In this document: one piece after another, positions 40,701 through 43,450 of the stretch | Layout: each line of letters starts with the position of its first letter | Position numbering within the stretch: the stretch's first letter is position 1 | Assembly (NCBI GenBank): GCA_003260075.1 | Contig: QLIY01000087.1 | Span: forward strand, 124,001-188,000 | Reading direction: 5' to 3' | DNA length: 64,000 nucleotides | Source: Phallusia mammillata | Lineage: Eukaryota; Chordata; Ascidiacea; Phlebobranchia; Ascidiidae | Notes under the pieces: generated by a model | What the model saw: the letters and a program-made list of their open reading frames with translations, nothing else | Told to the model about the DNA's origin: nothing | Database searches by the model: none | Position numbers and translations under genes: made by a program

Positions 40701-43450
40701 CAGGGGAAAGAGGATCCACTATGGAAGAAATGGTGAAGGGAACCTTGGATGAGATCTTAGAGCGACTCCCGGAGGAGTTTGTGATGAGTGAGATCATGGC
40801 GAAGACTCTGGAGAGATCCCCTTACATCCTTGTCTGCTTCCAAGAGTGTGAGAGAATGAATATCCTCGTCAGGGAAATCAGGTAAATAACATTACAAATA
40901 AAGGCAATTTTACAACTAAAACCAACTGACAAAGATCTAACTTTGTGTTCTTGTTCTTGTGGCATTTCCAAATTTTAAATGGAAAGTTTACTATGTGCAG
41001 TTTTAAAACAAATAATAGTGCAAATTAGATACTCTATGTATGTTTAAACCAGGGGTGTAAAATCTTTTTCACTGTGGGCCAAATACAATTACCGTGATTA
41101 GATCGCGGGCTGCACCTTTGTATAAGACAAGGTGATTTTACTTTGTTGCAATGCATACCAAATATGCCTATAATGAGTTAACAATTACAAGCAAAATTTG
41201 CATATAATTCTAGCCGCATTATTGTCAAGTCGCAGAAAAAACACATTAATCAGCTCAAAAATGTTTAATAATTGGACTCGTTTGCCAGTATACGTTTGAA
41301 ATCCAAGCGTCTCTGCGGGCCGCAAAACCTCTTATTAATCTTCCCCATTTGGCCCGCGGGCCGCAGTTTGCGCACCCCTGGTTAAAACAGTACCATTTCG
41401 TTATTTAAACAAACCTGTTTATGAGTTGACTCCTGTCGACTCATGACGTGGGTTCAAATCCCACCGCAGGATAGATTTTTCTAGCCTTCGCTTTGCCATA
41501 TGGGAATGCTTGGTAATCGGCTGATTCGGTGTACCGTACTGTAATTTATGAATGTGTATGTCGGGATCGCTGGTCTGCATGGATACTTCAGAGCTGATCC
41601 CAGTTACGAATTTATGTTCACCTTAAATGTCAATGGAGGTTTTCGATTCACTCGATAAATGAACTTATAACATATCACGTTTTATAGACGCTCCTTAAAG
41701 GAACTTGACCTCGGACTGAAAGGGGAACTGACAATATCTGCTGAAATGGAAGAAATTCAAAACGCTCTCTTCCTTGATAAAGTTCCAGTTTCATGGACAA
41801 AAATTGCCTATCCGTCATTGGATGGACTTGGCCTATGGTAAGGCCTATGGTTCAATTTCTCCAAACCACTTTGGAAAATTTACTAACACAAGAACTCACA
41901 GACAGGCTTGCTAATTTCCAACGGAGCATAGGCTTTTACAATGGCAATAATTGCTTAGCAATTTGCTGAGTCAGCAATTATTGCCATAGTAAAAGCCTAT
42001 GATACGTTGCGGCACCTTTTGAAATTTAGCAGGCCTGTCTGTGAGTTCTTGTGTTAGTAGCTCTACCAATCACTTTAAACCGGAATCGGAATCATAAAAT
42101 TTTGCCCAGATTTGAAAAAAACAAAGGGCATTTTTTAAAAATTGGGTGCCTAATGTAGCATTAGAAGCTAACAGTTTAATATGAGGACTACGGTTTCTTG
42201 GTTCCTGATAAGTTAAATTTATTTAACTAACTCTTAACTAGTAAAGGTATATTTGTATTGTATTATATGAGTTGAATTTATGCAGGTATGCGGATTTGTT
42301 GGCACGGTGTCGTGAACTTGACACATGGACCCACGATCTTATGTTACCAGCTGTTGTGTGGCTTGGTGGACTCTTCAATCCTCAATCCTTCCTCACAGCC
42401 ATTATGCAGGTATGTTAAATAGCATTAAGCTACCTTTAAGGTAATCGATCTTTACGAATAGCGCTAATACACAGATGTATGTAATGCCCTGTTACCACAA
42501 CCATGTTGAAACGCTCGGCGTGCTCTGCGGTTAACTTTGCAGAAACGAGTATTTTATTTTACATCTGGTACATTCGCATGTACAGATTTTGTTTAAATTA
42601 TTTTTTTCGCCCAAGTAAAACTGTCACAACTAATTTTGCGTCAACAGAGTATGGCCCGTAAGAACGAATGGCCACTTGACAAGATGGTGTTATCAGTGGA
42701 TATCACTAAAAAATCAAAAGACGACTTCAGCCATCCACCTAGAGAGGGAGCTTACATTCATGGACTTTACCTCGAAGGAGCGAAGTGGGATTCTCAAACA
42801 GGTACTTGTCTATAACTTGGCCAAGTGCTTAGCGCAAGTTTGCTGAGTGGTAAGCTCAACCTCCCCGTGTTCACAATGGTTTATAATATTTCCGGGCCTA
42901 ATTTGGCCTTTGTTTTCGAAAAGTTTCGGGTTCGGGCCGGTTTCGGGGCTTATTTCTCGTCACAGGACAAATGGGCCAGAAGAATTCGTTTTTTAAAGCA
43001 GATCTACATGACTTTAATGATAAAAATATTGGCCCAAATAGACGTAAAAAGCGACATGCTTTATTGTTCAAACGTTTCGGCAAATGCCCTACCATCATCA
43101 GTGATATGAAGGGCCACATCGGTTACAATTACATAGTTGTAAGACATATTTACCCTCAGCATTTCCAGCATTAGGGATTTACTAATTTTTATTTGTTCAT
43201 TTTCAAATTGGTATCATTTCTTTCAGGCTTGCTGGCGGAGGCTAAACTGAAAGAATTAACAGCTCCAGTGCCTGTGATGTTTATCAAAGCGATTCCAATT
43301 GACAGACAAGAGACCAAAAACGTGTACGAATGTCCGTTGTATCGAACAAGGGAACGTGGTCCCACTTTTATTTGGACATTCAACATCAAATCGAAAGAGA
43401 AAAAGTCCAAATGGATTCTCGCCGGTGTAGCTCTTCTGCTCCAAGTCTAA
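276..43450 (+). CDS. DNAH9/11/17-like: Axonemal dynein beta heavy chain, 3' half (46 exons)
   Basis: Motor half of an outer-arm axonemal dynein heavy chain, the ATP-driven motor that slides doublet microtubules in cilia and flagella. Visible exons encode about 2,390 residues; family members have about 4,450, so the N-terminal tail, linker and AAA1 lie upstream. Domains in order: AAA2 (P-loop GNAGAGKS), AAA3 (GNAGCGKT, Walker [15 protein letters not shown]), AAA4 ([15 protein letters not shown]), stalk coiled coil 1, microtubule-binding tip, stalk coiled coil 2, AAA5, a strut-like coiled coil, AAA6 ([20 protein letters not shown]), then the C-terminal domain ending GVALLLQV-stop. Signatures such as [25 protein letters not shown] and [15 protein letters not shown] place it with the DNAH9/DNAH11/DNAH17 group; I cannot tell which. 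Splice sites are GT-AG with consistent phases throughout. Damage: the start of exon 4 is lost in a 96-G tract, and several exons have partial duplicates beside homopolymer or N joins. An antisense gene lies in the 7904-13692 intron. Confidence 0.95.
888..1098 (+). CDS. Dynein exon 2: AAA2 P-loop
   Basis: Contains [20 protein letters not shown] followed by GAGKS, the AAA2 Walker A, then [16 protein letters not shown]. Acceptor ACGCAG, donor GTAAGA after one base of a Gly codon. The intron 1099-1581 holds a CAGTGGTTCC hAT-like end near 1140 and little else. Confidence 0.95.
1582..1709 (+). CDS. Dynein exon 3: AAA2 Walker B
   Basis: Reads [20 protein letters not shown], then [20 protein letters not shown] and DNK. 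The GDIDPMWIE stretch is the AAA2 Walker B region. Donor GTAAAT. The next intron contains a G10 join (1804-1813) with about 60 bp repeated on either side. Confidence 0.95.
2085..2180. other. 96-G tract (gap placeholder)
   Basis: Pure G directly joined to coding sequence, flanks not repeated. Treated as an unfilled gap; the apparent poly-Gly and poly-Pro frames are meaningless. Confidence 0.85.
2181..2275 (+). CDS. Dynein exon 4, 5' end missing: AAA2 sensor region
   Basis: The visible part starts directly after the G tract with [20 protein letters not shown] and runs to DLGWNP, donor GTAAGT-like. No AG acceptor is available. In the family about 17 residues (ending NERIPLxxxMR) lie between the end of exon 3 and LFEI; they are absent here and were presumably lost in the 2085-2180 tract. 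Confidence 0.9.
2393..2543 (+). CDS. Dynein exon 5: AAA2 to AAA3 linker
   Basis: Reads [20 protein letters not shown], then [20 protein letters not shown] and [10 protein letters not shown]. Acceptor TTTTACAG, donor GTAATT. The following 372-bp intron shows no other feature. Confidence 0.95.
2916..3047 (+). CDS. Dynein exon 6: AAA2/AAA3 connector
   Basis: 44 codons, [20 protein letters not shown] then [24 protein letters not shown]. Acceptor TTTTCAG, donor GTATGT. The intron that follows carries a tandem tRNA-like repeat array (3057-3420). Confidence 0.95.
3057..3420. repeat. Tandem tRNA-Leu/Ser-like units
   Basis: Two good units of about 128 bp (3071-3198, 3199-3328) and a decayed third. 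Each has an A-box-like TTGGCCGAATGGTCC and a B box GGGTTCGAACCCC, then CATGTTGCCATTTAATGGGC. No unit folds into an obvious intact tRNA. Confidence 0.6.
3930..4103 (+). CDS. Dynein exon 7: before AAA3
   Basis: 58 codons including [20 protein letters not shown] and [20 protein letters not shown]. Acceptor TTTGCAG, donor GTGAAA. Confidence 0.95.
4473..4810. repeat. Duplicated 160-bp intron segment with 13-G join
   Basis: 4473-4636 and 4650-4810 are near-identical across the G tract 4636-4648. Each ends with CTTATTCAAATAGAAT (4618-4633, 4793-4808) and carries ATTTCGCCAAAATGGCATCA. Confidence 0.8.
4824..5028 (+). CDS. Dynein exon 8: AAA3 P-loop
   Basis: Reads [20 protein letters not shown], then the AAA3 Walker [10 protein letters not shown], then [14 protein letters not shown]. 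Donor GTGAGT splits an Arg codon. The last 80 or so bases occur again at 5613-5698. Confidence 0.95.
5073..5253. mobile_element. hAT-type MITE (CAGTGGTGGGATTCA family)
   Basis: Ends CAGTGGTGGGATTCA and TTTCCCACCACTG; target duplication ATTAAAAC / ATTAAGAC, 7 of 8. Internal CCGGTTCTATAGAACCGGTGCG palindromic part. A truncated second copy at 5740-5832 ends at a G10 join. Confidence 0.88.
5613..5698 (+). repeat. Second partial copy of dynein exon 8
   Basis: Begins abruptly after a G10 tract (5603-5612) and repeats the 3' part of exon 8 with its donor and flanking intron. It differs by a few mostly silent bases (for example TAT/TAC in NYYTT). It has no acceptor. Best explained as the other haplotype left in the assembly rather than a real second exon. 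Confidence 0.8.
6017..6182 (+). CDS. Dynein exon 9: AAA3 Walker B
   Basis: Reads [20 protein letters not shown], then [20 protein letters not shown] and [22 protein letters not shown] is the AAA3 Walker B. Donor GTACAG. The 823-bp intron after it holds fragments of the MITE family with AGGTGGCGCAAAGAGC (about 6490-6660). Confidence 0.95.
7006..7108 (+). CDS. Dynein exon 10: AAA3 sensor
   Basis: Reads [20 protein letters not shown], then [15 protein letters not shown], a very conserved dynein AAA3 block. The intron 7109-7806 holds a degenerate GGTGGTTCCCAAC hAT end near 7231 and nothing coding. Confidence 0.95.
7807..7903 (+). CDS. Dynein exon 11: AAA3
   Basis: Reads [20 protein letters not shown], then [12 protein letters not shown]. 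Donor GTAAAA after the first base of a Gly codon. The next intron (7904-13692) is the longest here and contains the antisense zinc-finger gene. Confidence 0.95.
8734..8890. repeat. 80-bp tandem direct repeat, two copies
   Basis: Copies at 8734-8813 and 8814-8890 share the core AGCATTAGCGCATAGCATGT and differ at a few positions. No homopolymer join lies between them, so this is probably a real tandem duplication. It lies beyond the 3' end of the antisense zinc-finger gene. The rest of 7904-8733 is A/T-rich with no feature I can support. Confidence 0.75.
9005..9192 (-). repeat. Second copy of the 3' end of the antisense zinc-finger gene
   Basis: Repeats 9211-9398 (C-terminal codons, stop and polyadenylation signal of the antisense gene) with scattered substitutions, joined to it by an 11-G tract at 9193-9203. 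Probably the alternative haplotype. Confidence 0.8.
9224..9229 (-). terminator. Polyadenylation signal AATAAA
   Basis: AATAAA on the minus strand, about 50 nt past the stop codon at 9279. The same signal is present in the second copy near 9025. Confidence 0.6.
9279..10933 (-). CDS. Antisense intronic CCCH + CCHC zinc-finger protein
   Basis: Single-exon gene on the opposite strand to the dynein gene. Start at 10933 has an ideal context (A at -3, G at +4). Reading is open for 264 codons to 10142, where a G10 tract and a repeated 130-bp flank interrupt it. Collapsing the repeat, the frame continues from 9989 for 236 more codons to TAG at 9281-9279, giving about 500 residues. Near the N-terminus a 10-residue motif repeats ([22 protein letters not shown]). 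The middle is charged and rich in Arg, Ser and Asp. Residues about 447-466 form C-x8-C-x5-C-x3-H, a CCCH finger, and 468-481 form C-x2-C-x4-H-x4-C, a retroviral-type zinc knuckle, so nucleic-acid (RNA) binding is likely. I do not recognise the family. The finger pair recalls ORF1/gag-like proteins of some retrotransposons, but no reverse transcriptase or recombinase is nearby. Confidence 0.75.
10002..10284 (-). repeat. False internal duplication in the zinc-finger gene
   Basis: About 130 bp (10002-10131) is repeated at 10142-10284 across a G10 tract (10132-10141). Both copies encode [20 protein letters not shown] and the residues after it, with silent differences. The duplicate breaks the otherwise continuous frame. 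Confidence 0.85.
11008..11016 (-). promoter_or_regulatory. TATA box of the antisense zinc-finger gene
   Basis: TATATAAGG on the minus strand, 75 bp upstream of the ATG. It would place transcription start near 10980 with a short leader of about 45 nt. Confidence 0.55.
11170..11560. repeat. Imperfect ~190-bp tandem repeats upstream of the antisense gene
   Basis: Two diverged units (about 11170-11360 and 11370-11560) share GACATTT or GCATTxACATTTTTTC, AAGGTCxGT, CTGxTAATCTGGCC and AAGCACCAAGTG. They lie just upstream of the antisense promoter. A third, near-identical stretch (11643-11830) follows a G10 join and is probably assembly duplication. Confidence 0.6.
11633..13692. other. Intron stretch built from G10-joined repeats
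   Basis: Contains five placeholder tracts (11633-11642, 12091-12100, 12447-12456, 12572-12581, 12790-12800), each followed by a near-copy of the sequence before it. After removing repeats only about 1.3 kb of unique sequence remains. Past 13000 no gene is supported. Confidence 0.7.
13693..13844 (+). CDS. Dynein exon 12: AAA3 small subdomain
   Basis: Reads [20 protein letters not shown], then [22 protein letters not shown], a hallmark of the dynein AAA3 C-terminal part. Donor GTGAGT. Confidence 0.95.
13845..16038. other. Intron with N join and G10 joins
   Basis: Holds an N at 14589 between two copies of about 38 bp, and G tracts at 15785-15794 and 15890-15900 bracketing a fragment that repeats 15325-15418. 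A GTGCTGGATTAACC...GGTCCGGCACTG-like pair near 14467-14682 may be a MITE. No coding sequence seen. Confidence 0.6.
16039..16200 (+). CDS. Dynein exon 13: AAA3 to AAA4
   Basis: 54 codons: [54 protein letters not shown]. Donor GTACTT. Confidence 0.95.
16453..16491 (+). repeat. Truncated duplicate of dynein exon 14
   Basis: The first 39 bases of exon 14 with an acceptor, ending at the N at 16492, after which the intron end and whole exon repeat. An unmerged contig overlap. Confidence 0.85.
16529..16608 (+). CDS. Dynein exon 14
   Basis: Reads [26 protein letters not shown]. Acceptor TTTTTTAG, donor GTATGT. The intron 16609-18532 has a G10 join (16897-16906) with about 150 bp repeated on both sides, and a GATGAAGGCGAT...CGAAACGTC motif near 17425-17462. 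Confidence 0.95.
18183..18410. mobile_element. Candidate MITE of the GAGTTGTAA / GGGTTCGGGC family
   Basis: Bounded by TTTGAGTTGTAATCGGG and its approximate inverse CAACTTACAACTTTGA. The inside is full of CCCGAACCCGAA-type runs, shared with elements at 23889-24104 and 49593-49913. Exact ends uncertain. Confidence 0.45.
18533..18652 (+). CDS. Dynein exon 15: before AAA4
   Basis: Reads [20 protein letters not shown], then [19 protein letters not shown]. Donor GTGCGT splits an Ile codon. Confidence 0.95.
18915..19054. repeat. Two copies of TATAACGAGCCGGTTGGCTGAC
   Basis: A short direct repeat (about 18921-18941 and 19034-19054) 113 bp apart within the intron, possibly the ends of an unrecognised element. 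Confidence 0.4.
19370..19719. mobile_element. hAT-type MITE, 350 bp
   Basis: Ends CAGTGGTTCCCAAC and GTTGGGAACCACTG, with a perfect 8-bp target duplication TTCTAGCC at 19362-19369 and 19720-19727. No transposase frame. Confidence 0.9.
19735..20209. mobile_element. hAT-type MITE, 475 bp
   Basis: Ends CACGGGCGTGCAAC and GTTGCACGCCCCTG, with a perfect 8-bp target duplication CTATACGC at 19727-19734 and 20210-20217. Internal GGCCCGCGGGCC-like segments resemble the element at 41050. Confidence 0.88.
20937..21099 (+). CDS. Dynein exon 16: AAA4 P-loop
   Basis: Reads [20 protein letters not shown], then [13 protein letters not shown], the dynein AAA4 Walker A, and [15 protein letters not shown]. 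Donor GTGAGA. Upstream, 20218-20936 holds the SINE tail and A/T runs. Confidence 0.97.
21100..22874. other. Long intron with hAT remnant and N join
   Basis: A degenerate hAT element runs from about 21995 (CAGCGGTTTTCAAAC) to about 22446 (GTTCCCCACCCCTG). The N at 22278 lies inside it between two identical 40-bp flanks. No coding sequence. Confidence 0.5.
22278..22278. other. N join between identical flanks
   Basis: About 40 bp before the N (GGAATTTTATTTAGCTTGGA onward) is repeated right after it. Similar Ns: 14589, 16492, 57339, 58709. Confidence 0.85.
22875..22998 (+). CDS. Dynein exon 17: AAA4 Walker B
   Basis: Reads [20 protein letters not shown], then [31 protein letters not shown] is the AAA4 Walker B. 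Donor GTAAAA. The intron 22999-24670 holds three MITEs from 23889 on. Confidence 0.95.
23889..24104. mobile_element. MITE with CACAGTTGTAAG ends
   Basis: Left CACAGTTGTAAGCCGGGCC and right GGCCCACTTACAACACTG are inverted. Flanks TGTTAAAC and TAGCAAAC match at 5 of 8 positions, so the target duplication is weak. Same family as 18183 and 49593. Confidence 0.6.
24125..24252. mobile_element. Short hAT-type MITE, 128 bp
   Basis: Ends CAGTGGTTCCCAACC and GGTTGGGAAACACTG. Flanks CTTAAGAA and CTTTGAAA look like a decayed target duplication. Confidence 0.75.
24297..24615. mobile_element. hAT-type MITE, 319 bp
   Basis: Ends CAGTGGTTCCCAACC and GGTTGGGAACCACTG, with a perfect 8-bp target duplication TTTTACCC (24289-24296, 24616-24623). 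Internal ATTCCTCCC repeats link it to the element at 25045. Confidence 0.9.
24671..24813 (+). CDS. Dynein exon 18: AAA4
   Basis: Reads [20 protein letters not shown], then [18 protein letters not shown]. Acceptor GTTTCTAG, donor GTGAAT. Confidence 0.95.
25045..25288. mobile_element. Decayed hAT-type MITE
   Basis: Begins CAGTGGTATCCAAG and ends TTGGGAACCACCG; shares ATTCCTCC internal sequence with 24297-24615. The target duplication is no longer clear. Confidence 0.55.
25409..25583 (+). CDS. Dynein exon 19: AAA4 end
   Basis: Reads [20 protein letters not shown], then [20 protein letters not shown]. The donor GTTGGT is unusual. A 21-C tract (25358-25378) lies just upstream in the intron. The 3' end is repeated at 25945-26002. 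Confidence 0.93.
25945..26002 (+). repeat. Partial duplicate of dynein exon 19
   Basis: Follows a C10 tract (25935-25944) and repeats the last 58 bases of exon 19 plus several hundred bases of intron with a few percent divergence. Probably the other haplotype. The rest of 25584-26469 is this repeated A/T-rich intron. Confidence 0.8.
26470..26590 (+). CDS. Dynein exon 20: AAA4 to stalk connector
   Basis: Reads [20 protein letters not shown], then [20 protein letters not shown]. The acidic, proline-rich start is not a feature I recall in vertebrate relatives at this point. Donor GTTTGT. The next intron (343 bp) is plain. Confidence 0.88.
26934..27075 (+). CDS. Dynein exon 21: start of stalk coiled coil 1
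   Basis: Reads [20 protein letters not shown], then [17 protein letters not shown], the start of CC1 with heptad-spaced Leu. The 351-bp intron after it has nothing evident. Confidence 0.95.
27427..27573 (+). CDS. Dynein exon 22: stalk coiled coil 1
   Basis: 49 codons of charged heptads: [20 protein letters not shown], then [19 protein letters not shown]. The 522-bp intron after it has only a GGACGTCGAATCG motif near 28034. Confidence 0.95.
28096..28353 (+). CDS. Dynein exon 23: stalk tip, microtubule-binding domain
   Basis: 86 codons: end of CC1 ([30 protein letters not shown]), then the start of the microtubule-binding domain ([35 protein letters not shown]). Donor GTAAGT. Confidence 0.96.
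28390..28970. mobile_element. Two overlapping MITEs of the GGTAGAGCTACTAACACC family
   Basis: The second unit runs from GGTAGATCTATAAACACCAT (28645) to the inverse ATGGTGTTAGTAGCTCTACC (ends 28970). The first unit (about 28390-28655) shares the internal TTAGGGCTATTAGGGTCGG and AGCGGCTAAA-type segments. Same family as 38362, 41879 and 56163. Confidence 0.65.
29044..29216 (+). CDS. Dynein exon 24: microtubule-binding domain
   Basis: Reads [20 protein letters not shown], then [20 protein letters not shown] and AWVINIVKW, the MTBD end leading to CC2. The 490-bp intron after it has self-similar CCGGT/ACCGG stretches but no gene. Confidence 0.96.
29707..29931 (+). CDS. Dynein exon 25: stalk coiled coil 2
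   Basis: Reads [20 protein letters not shown], then [20 protein letters not shown] and further heptads to TLANR. Donor GTTACT is weak. The last 41 bases recur at 30051-30091. Confidence 0.94.
30051..30091 (+). repeat. Partial duplicate of dynein exon 25
   Basis: Starts after an 11-C tract (30040-30050) and repeats the exon end, donor and about 150 bp of intron with a few substitutions. Not a real exon. Confidence 0.82.
30831..30870 (+). repeat. Truncated duplicate of dynein exon 26
   Basis: First 40 bases of exon 26 with its acceptor, cut off by an 11-C tract (30871-30881), after which the intron end and full exon repeat. Another C10 join lies at 30698-30707. Confidence 0.85.
31110..31324 (+). 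CDS. Dynein exon 26: AAA5 start
   Basis: Reads [20 protein letters not shown], then [20 protein letters not shown], the conserved AAA5 entry, ending KVQIPLTE. Donor GTAAAC. Confidence 0.96.
31699..31847 (+). CDS. Dynein exon 27: AAA5
   Basis: Reads [20 protein letters not shown], then [20 protein letters not shown] and [10 protein letters not shown], a diagnostic AAA5 block. Donor GTATTA. Confidence 0.96.
31870..31943 (-). other. tRNA-like SINE head
   Basis: On the minus strand a 74-nt tRNA-shaped segment: acceptor halves GTTTGCG and CGCGGGT pair with four G-U wobbles, a D-arm-like TTGCTCAGTTGGTAAAGC A box, and a T-arm GTGGGTTCGAATCCTAC with a perfect B box. The anticodon arm is broken and position 33 is not U, so it is a pseudo-tRNA or SINE head rather than a working tRNA. 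Confidence 0.6.
32076..32175 (+). CDS. Dynein exon 28: AAA5
   Basis: Reads [20 protein letters not shown], then [13 protein letters not shown]. Acceptor TTCTGCAG, donor GTAAAT. Confidence 0.95.
32221..32503. mobile_element. hAT-type MITE
   Basis: Begins CAGTGGTTCTTAACC and ends GGTTAATAACCCCTG; flanks AATTGAAG and ATTTAAAG agree at 6 of 8 positions. Confidence 0.65.
32553..32688 (+). CDS. Dynein exon 29: AAA5
   Basis: Reads [20 protein letters not shown], then [24 protein letters not shown]. Donor GTAGAA splits a Lys codon. Confidence 0.95.
32901..33057 (+). CDS. Dynein exon 30: end of AAA5
   Basis: Reads [20 protein letters not shown], then [20 protein letters not shown]. Donor GTTAGT. 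The 458-bp intron has a GGGCCGAAACGTCGG motif near 33412. Confidence 0.96.
33516..33674 (+). CDS. Dynein exon 31: strut coiled coil
   Basis: 53 codons: [40 protein letters not shown], then [13 protein letters not shown]. The intron 33675-34240 carries a likely decayed hAT element (about 33743-34080). Confidence 0.95.
34241..34387 (+). CDS. Dynein exon 32
   Basis: Reads [20 protein letters not shown], then [29 protein letters not shown]. The following intron contains the 64-C tract (34706-34769), whose flanks do not repeat. Confidence 0.96.
34706..34769. other. 64-C tract (gap placeholder)
   Basis: Pure C in a dynein intron without repeated flanks; likely a sized gap. Confidence 0.75.
34819..34977 (+). 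CDS. Dynein exon 33
   Basis: Reads [20 protein letters not shown], then [22 protein letters not shown]. Donor GTAAGT. The intron 34978-35659 has a C10 join (35296-35305) with about 80 bp repeated. Confidence 0.95.
35660..35776 (+). CDS. Dynein exon 34
   Basis: 39 codons: [39 protein letters not shown]. Acceptor CTTACAG, donor GTACTT. The 411-bp intron has no other feature. Confidence 0.95.
36188..36399 (+). CDS. Dynein exon 35
   Basis: Reads [40 protein letters not shown], then [16 protein letters not shown]. The intron 36400-37061 holds an AGTGGTTCTCAACCCGTGG hAT end (36503) and an 11-C join (36715-36725) with 110 bp repeated. Confidence 0.96.
37062..37210 (+). CDS. Dynein exon 36: AAA6
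   Basis: Reads [20 protein letters not shown], then [20 protein letters not shown], the degenerate AAA6 P-loop region. Donor GTTGGT. Confidence 0.96.
37270..37360 (-). mobile_element. SINE tail fragment, minus strand
   Basis: Reverse complement carries CCACAGGCTAAATTTTTCTA, then GCCTACGCCTTGCCATATGAGAATG split over two lines of the family consensus, matching the SINE copies at 41410 and 63375. Confidence 0.6.
37720..37863 (+). CDS. Dynein exon 37: AAA6 Walker B region
   Basis: Reads [20 protein letters not shown], then [20 protein letters not shown] and ILQNVHLV. Donor GTAAGT. Confidence 0.96.
38099..38310 (+). CDS. Dynein exon 38: AAA6
   Basis: Reads [40 protein letters not shown], then [19 protein letters not shown]. 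Donor GTAATT. Confidence 0.96.
38362..38550. mobile_element. MITE of the GGTAGAGCTACTAACA family
   Basis: Ends GGTAGAGCTACTAACATCAT and TAATGTTAGTGGCTCTACC; internal GCTAATTTTTGATAGGTGG as in other copies. No clear target duplication. Confidence 0.65.
38790..38894 (+). CDS. Dynein exon 39
   Basis: 35 codons: [35 protein letters not shown]. The last 34 bases recur at 39210-39243 after a C10 tract (39200-39209), together with repeated intron. Confidence 0.95.
39210..39243 (+). repeat. Partial duplicate of dynein exon 39
   Basis: Repeats the exon end and donor, then a shortened, diverged copy of the following intron. Assembly duplicate. Confidence 0.82.
39429..39515 (+). CDS. Dynein exon 40
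   Basis: 29 codons: [29 protein letters not shown]. Acceptor TTTACCAG, donor GTACGT. Confidence 0.96.
39596..39715 (+). CDS. Dynein exon 41
   Basis: 40 codons: [40 protein letters not shown]. The intron 39716-40489 has C10 joins at 40253-40262 and 40430-40439 with about 170 bp repeated. Confidence 0.96.
40490..40881 (+). CDS. Dynein exon 42: C-terminal domain
   Basis: Largest visible exon: [60 protein letters not shown], then [17 protein letters not shown]. Donor GTAAAT. Confidence 0.97.
41050..41380. mobile_element. hAT-type MITE, 331 bp
   Basis: Ends CAGGGGTGTAAAATC and TTTGCGCACCCCTG; flanks GTTTAAAC and GTTAAAAC match 7 of 8. Internal GGCCCGCGGGCCGC as in related hAT families. Confidence 0.8.
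41410..41640 (+). mobile_element. tRNA-derived SINE
   Basis: B box GGGTTCAAATCCC, then the family tail CCGCAGGATAGATTTTTCTA, TTTGCCATATGGGAATGCTT, and TGGTCTGCATGGATACTTCA near the 3' end. Confidence 0.7.
41688..41837 (+). CDS. Dynein exon 43: C-terminal domain
   Basis: Reads [49 protein letters not shown]. Donor GTAAGG splits a Trp codon. Confidence 0.97.
41879..42067. mobile_element. Foldback element, near-palindrome of ~190 bp
   Basis: Left TACTAACACAAGAACTCACA, then AGCATAGGCTTTTACAATGG; the right half repeats these inverted and ends GTGTTAGTAGCTCTACC. The centre is AATTGCTTAGCAA/TTTGCTGAGTCAGCAATT. It would form a long hairpin. Confidence 0.7.
42286..42409 (+). CDS. Dynein exon 44: C-terminal domain
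   Basis: Reads [41 protein letters not shown]. Donor GTATGT. Confidence 0.97.
42648..42801 (+). CDS. Dynein exon 45: C-terminal domain
   Basis: Reads [42 protein letters not shown]. The intron after it carries a CTGATGATGGTAGGGCATTTGCCGAAACG-type hairpin on the minus strand (about 43067-43105). Confidence 0.97.
43227..43450 (+). CDS. Dynein exon 46: C-terminus and stop
   Basis: Reads [60 protein letters not shown], then [14 protein letters not shown] and TAA at 43448-43450. This closes the reading frame at the family's usual C-terminus. Confidence 0.97.
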
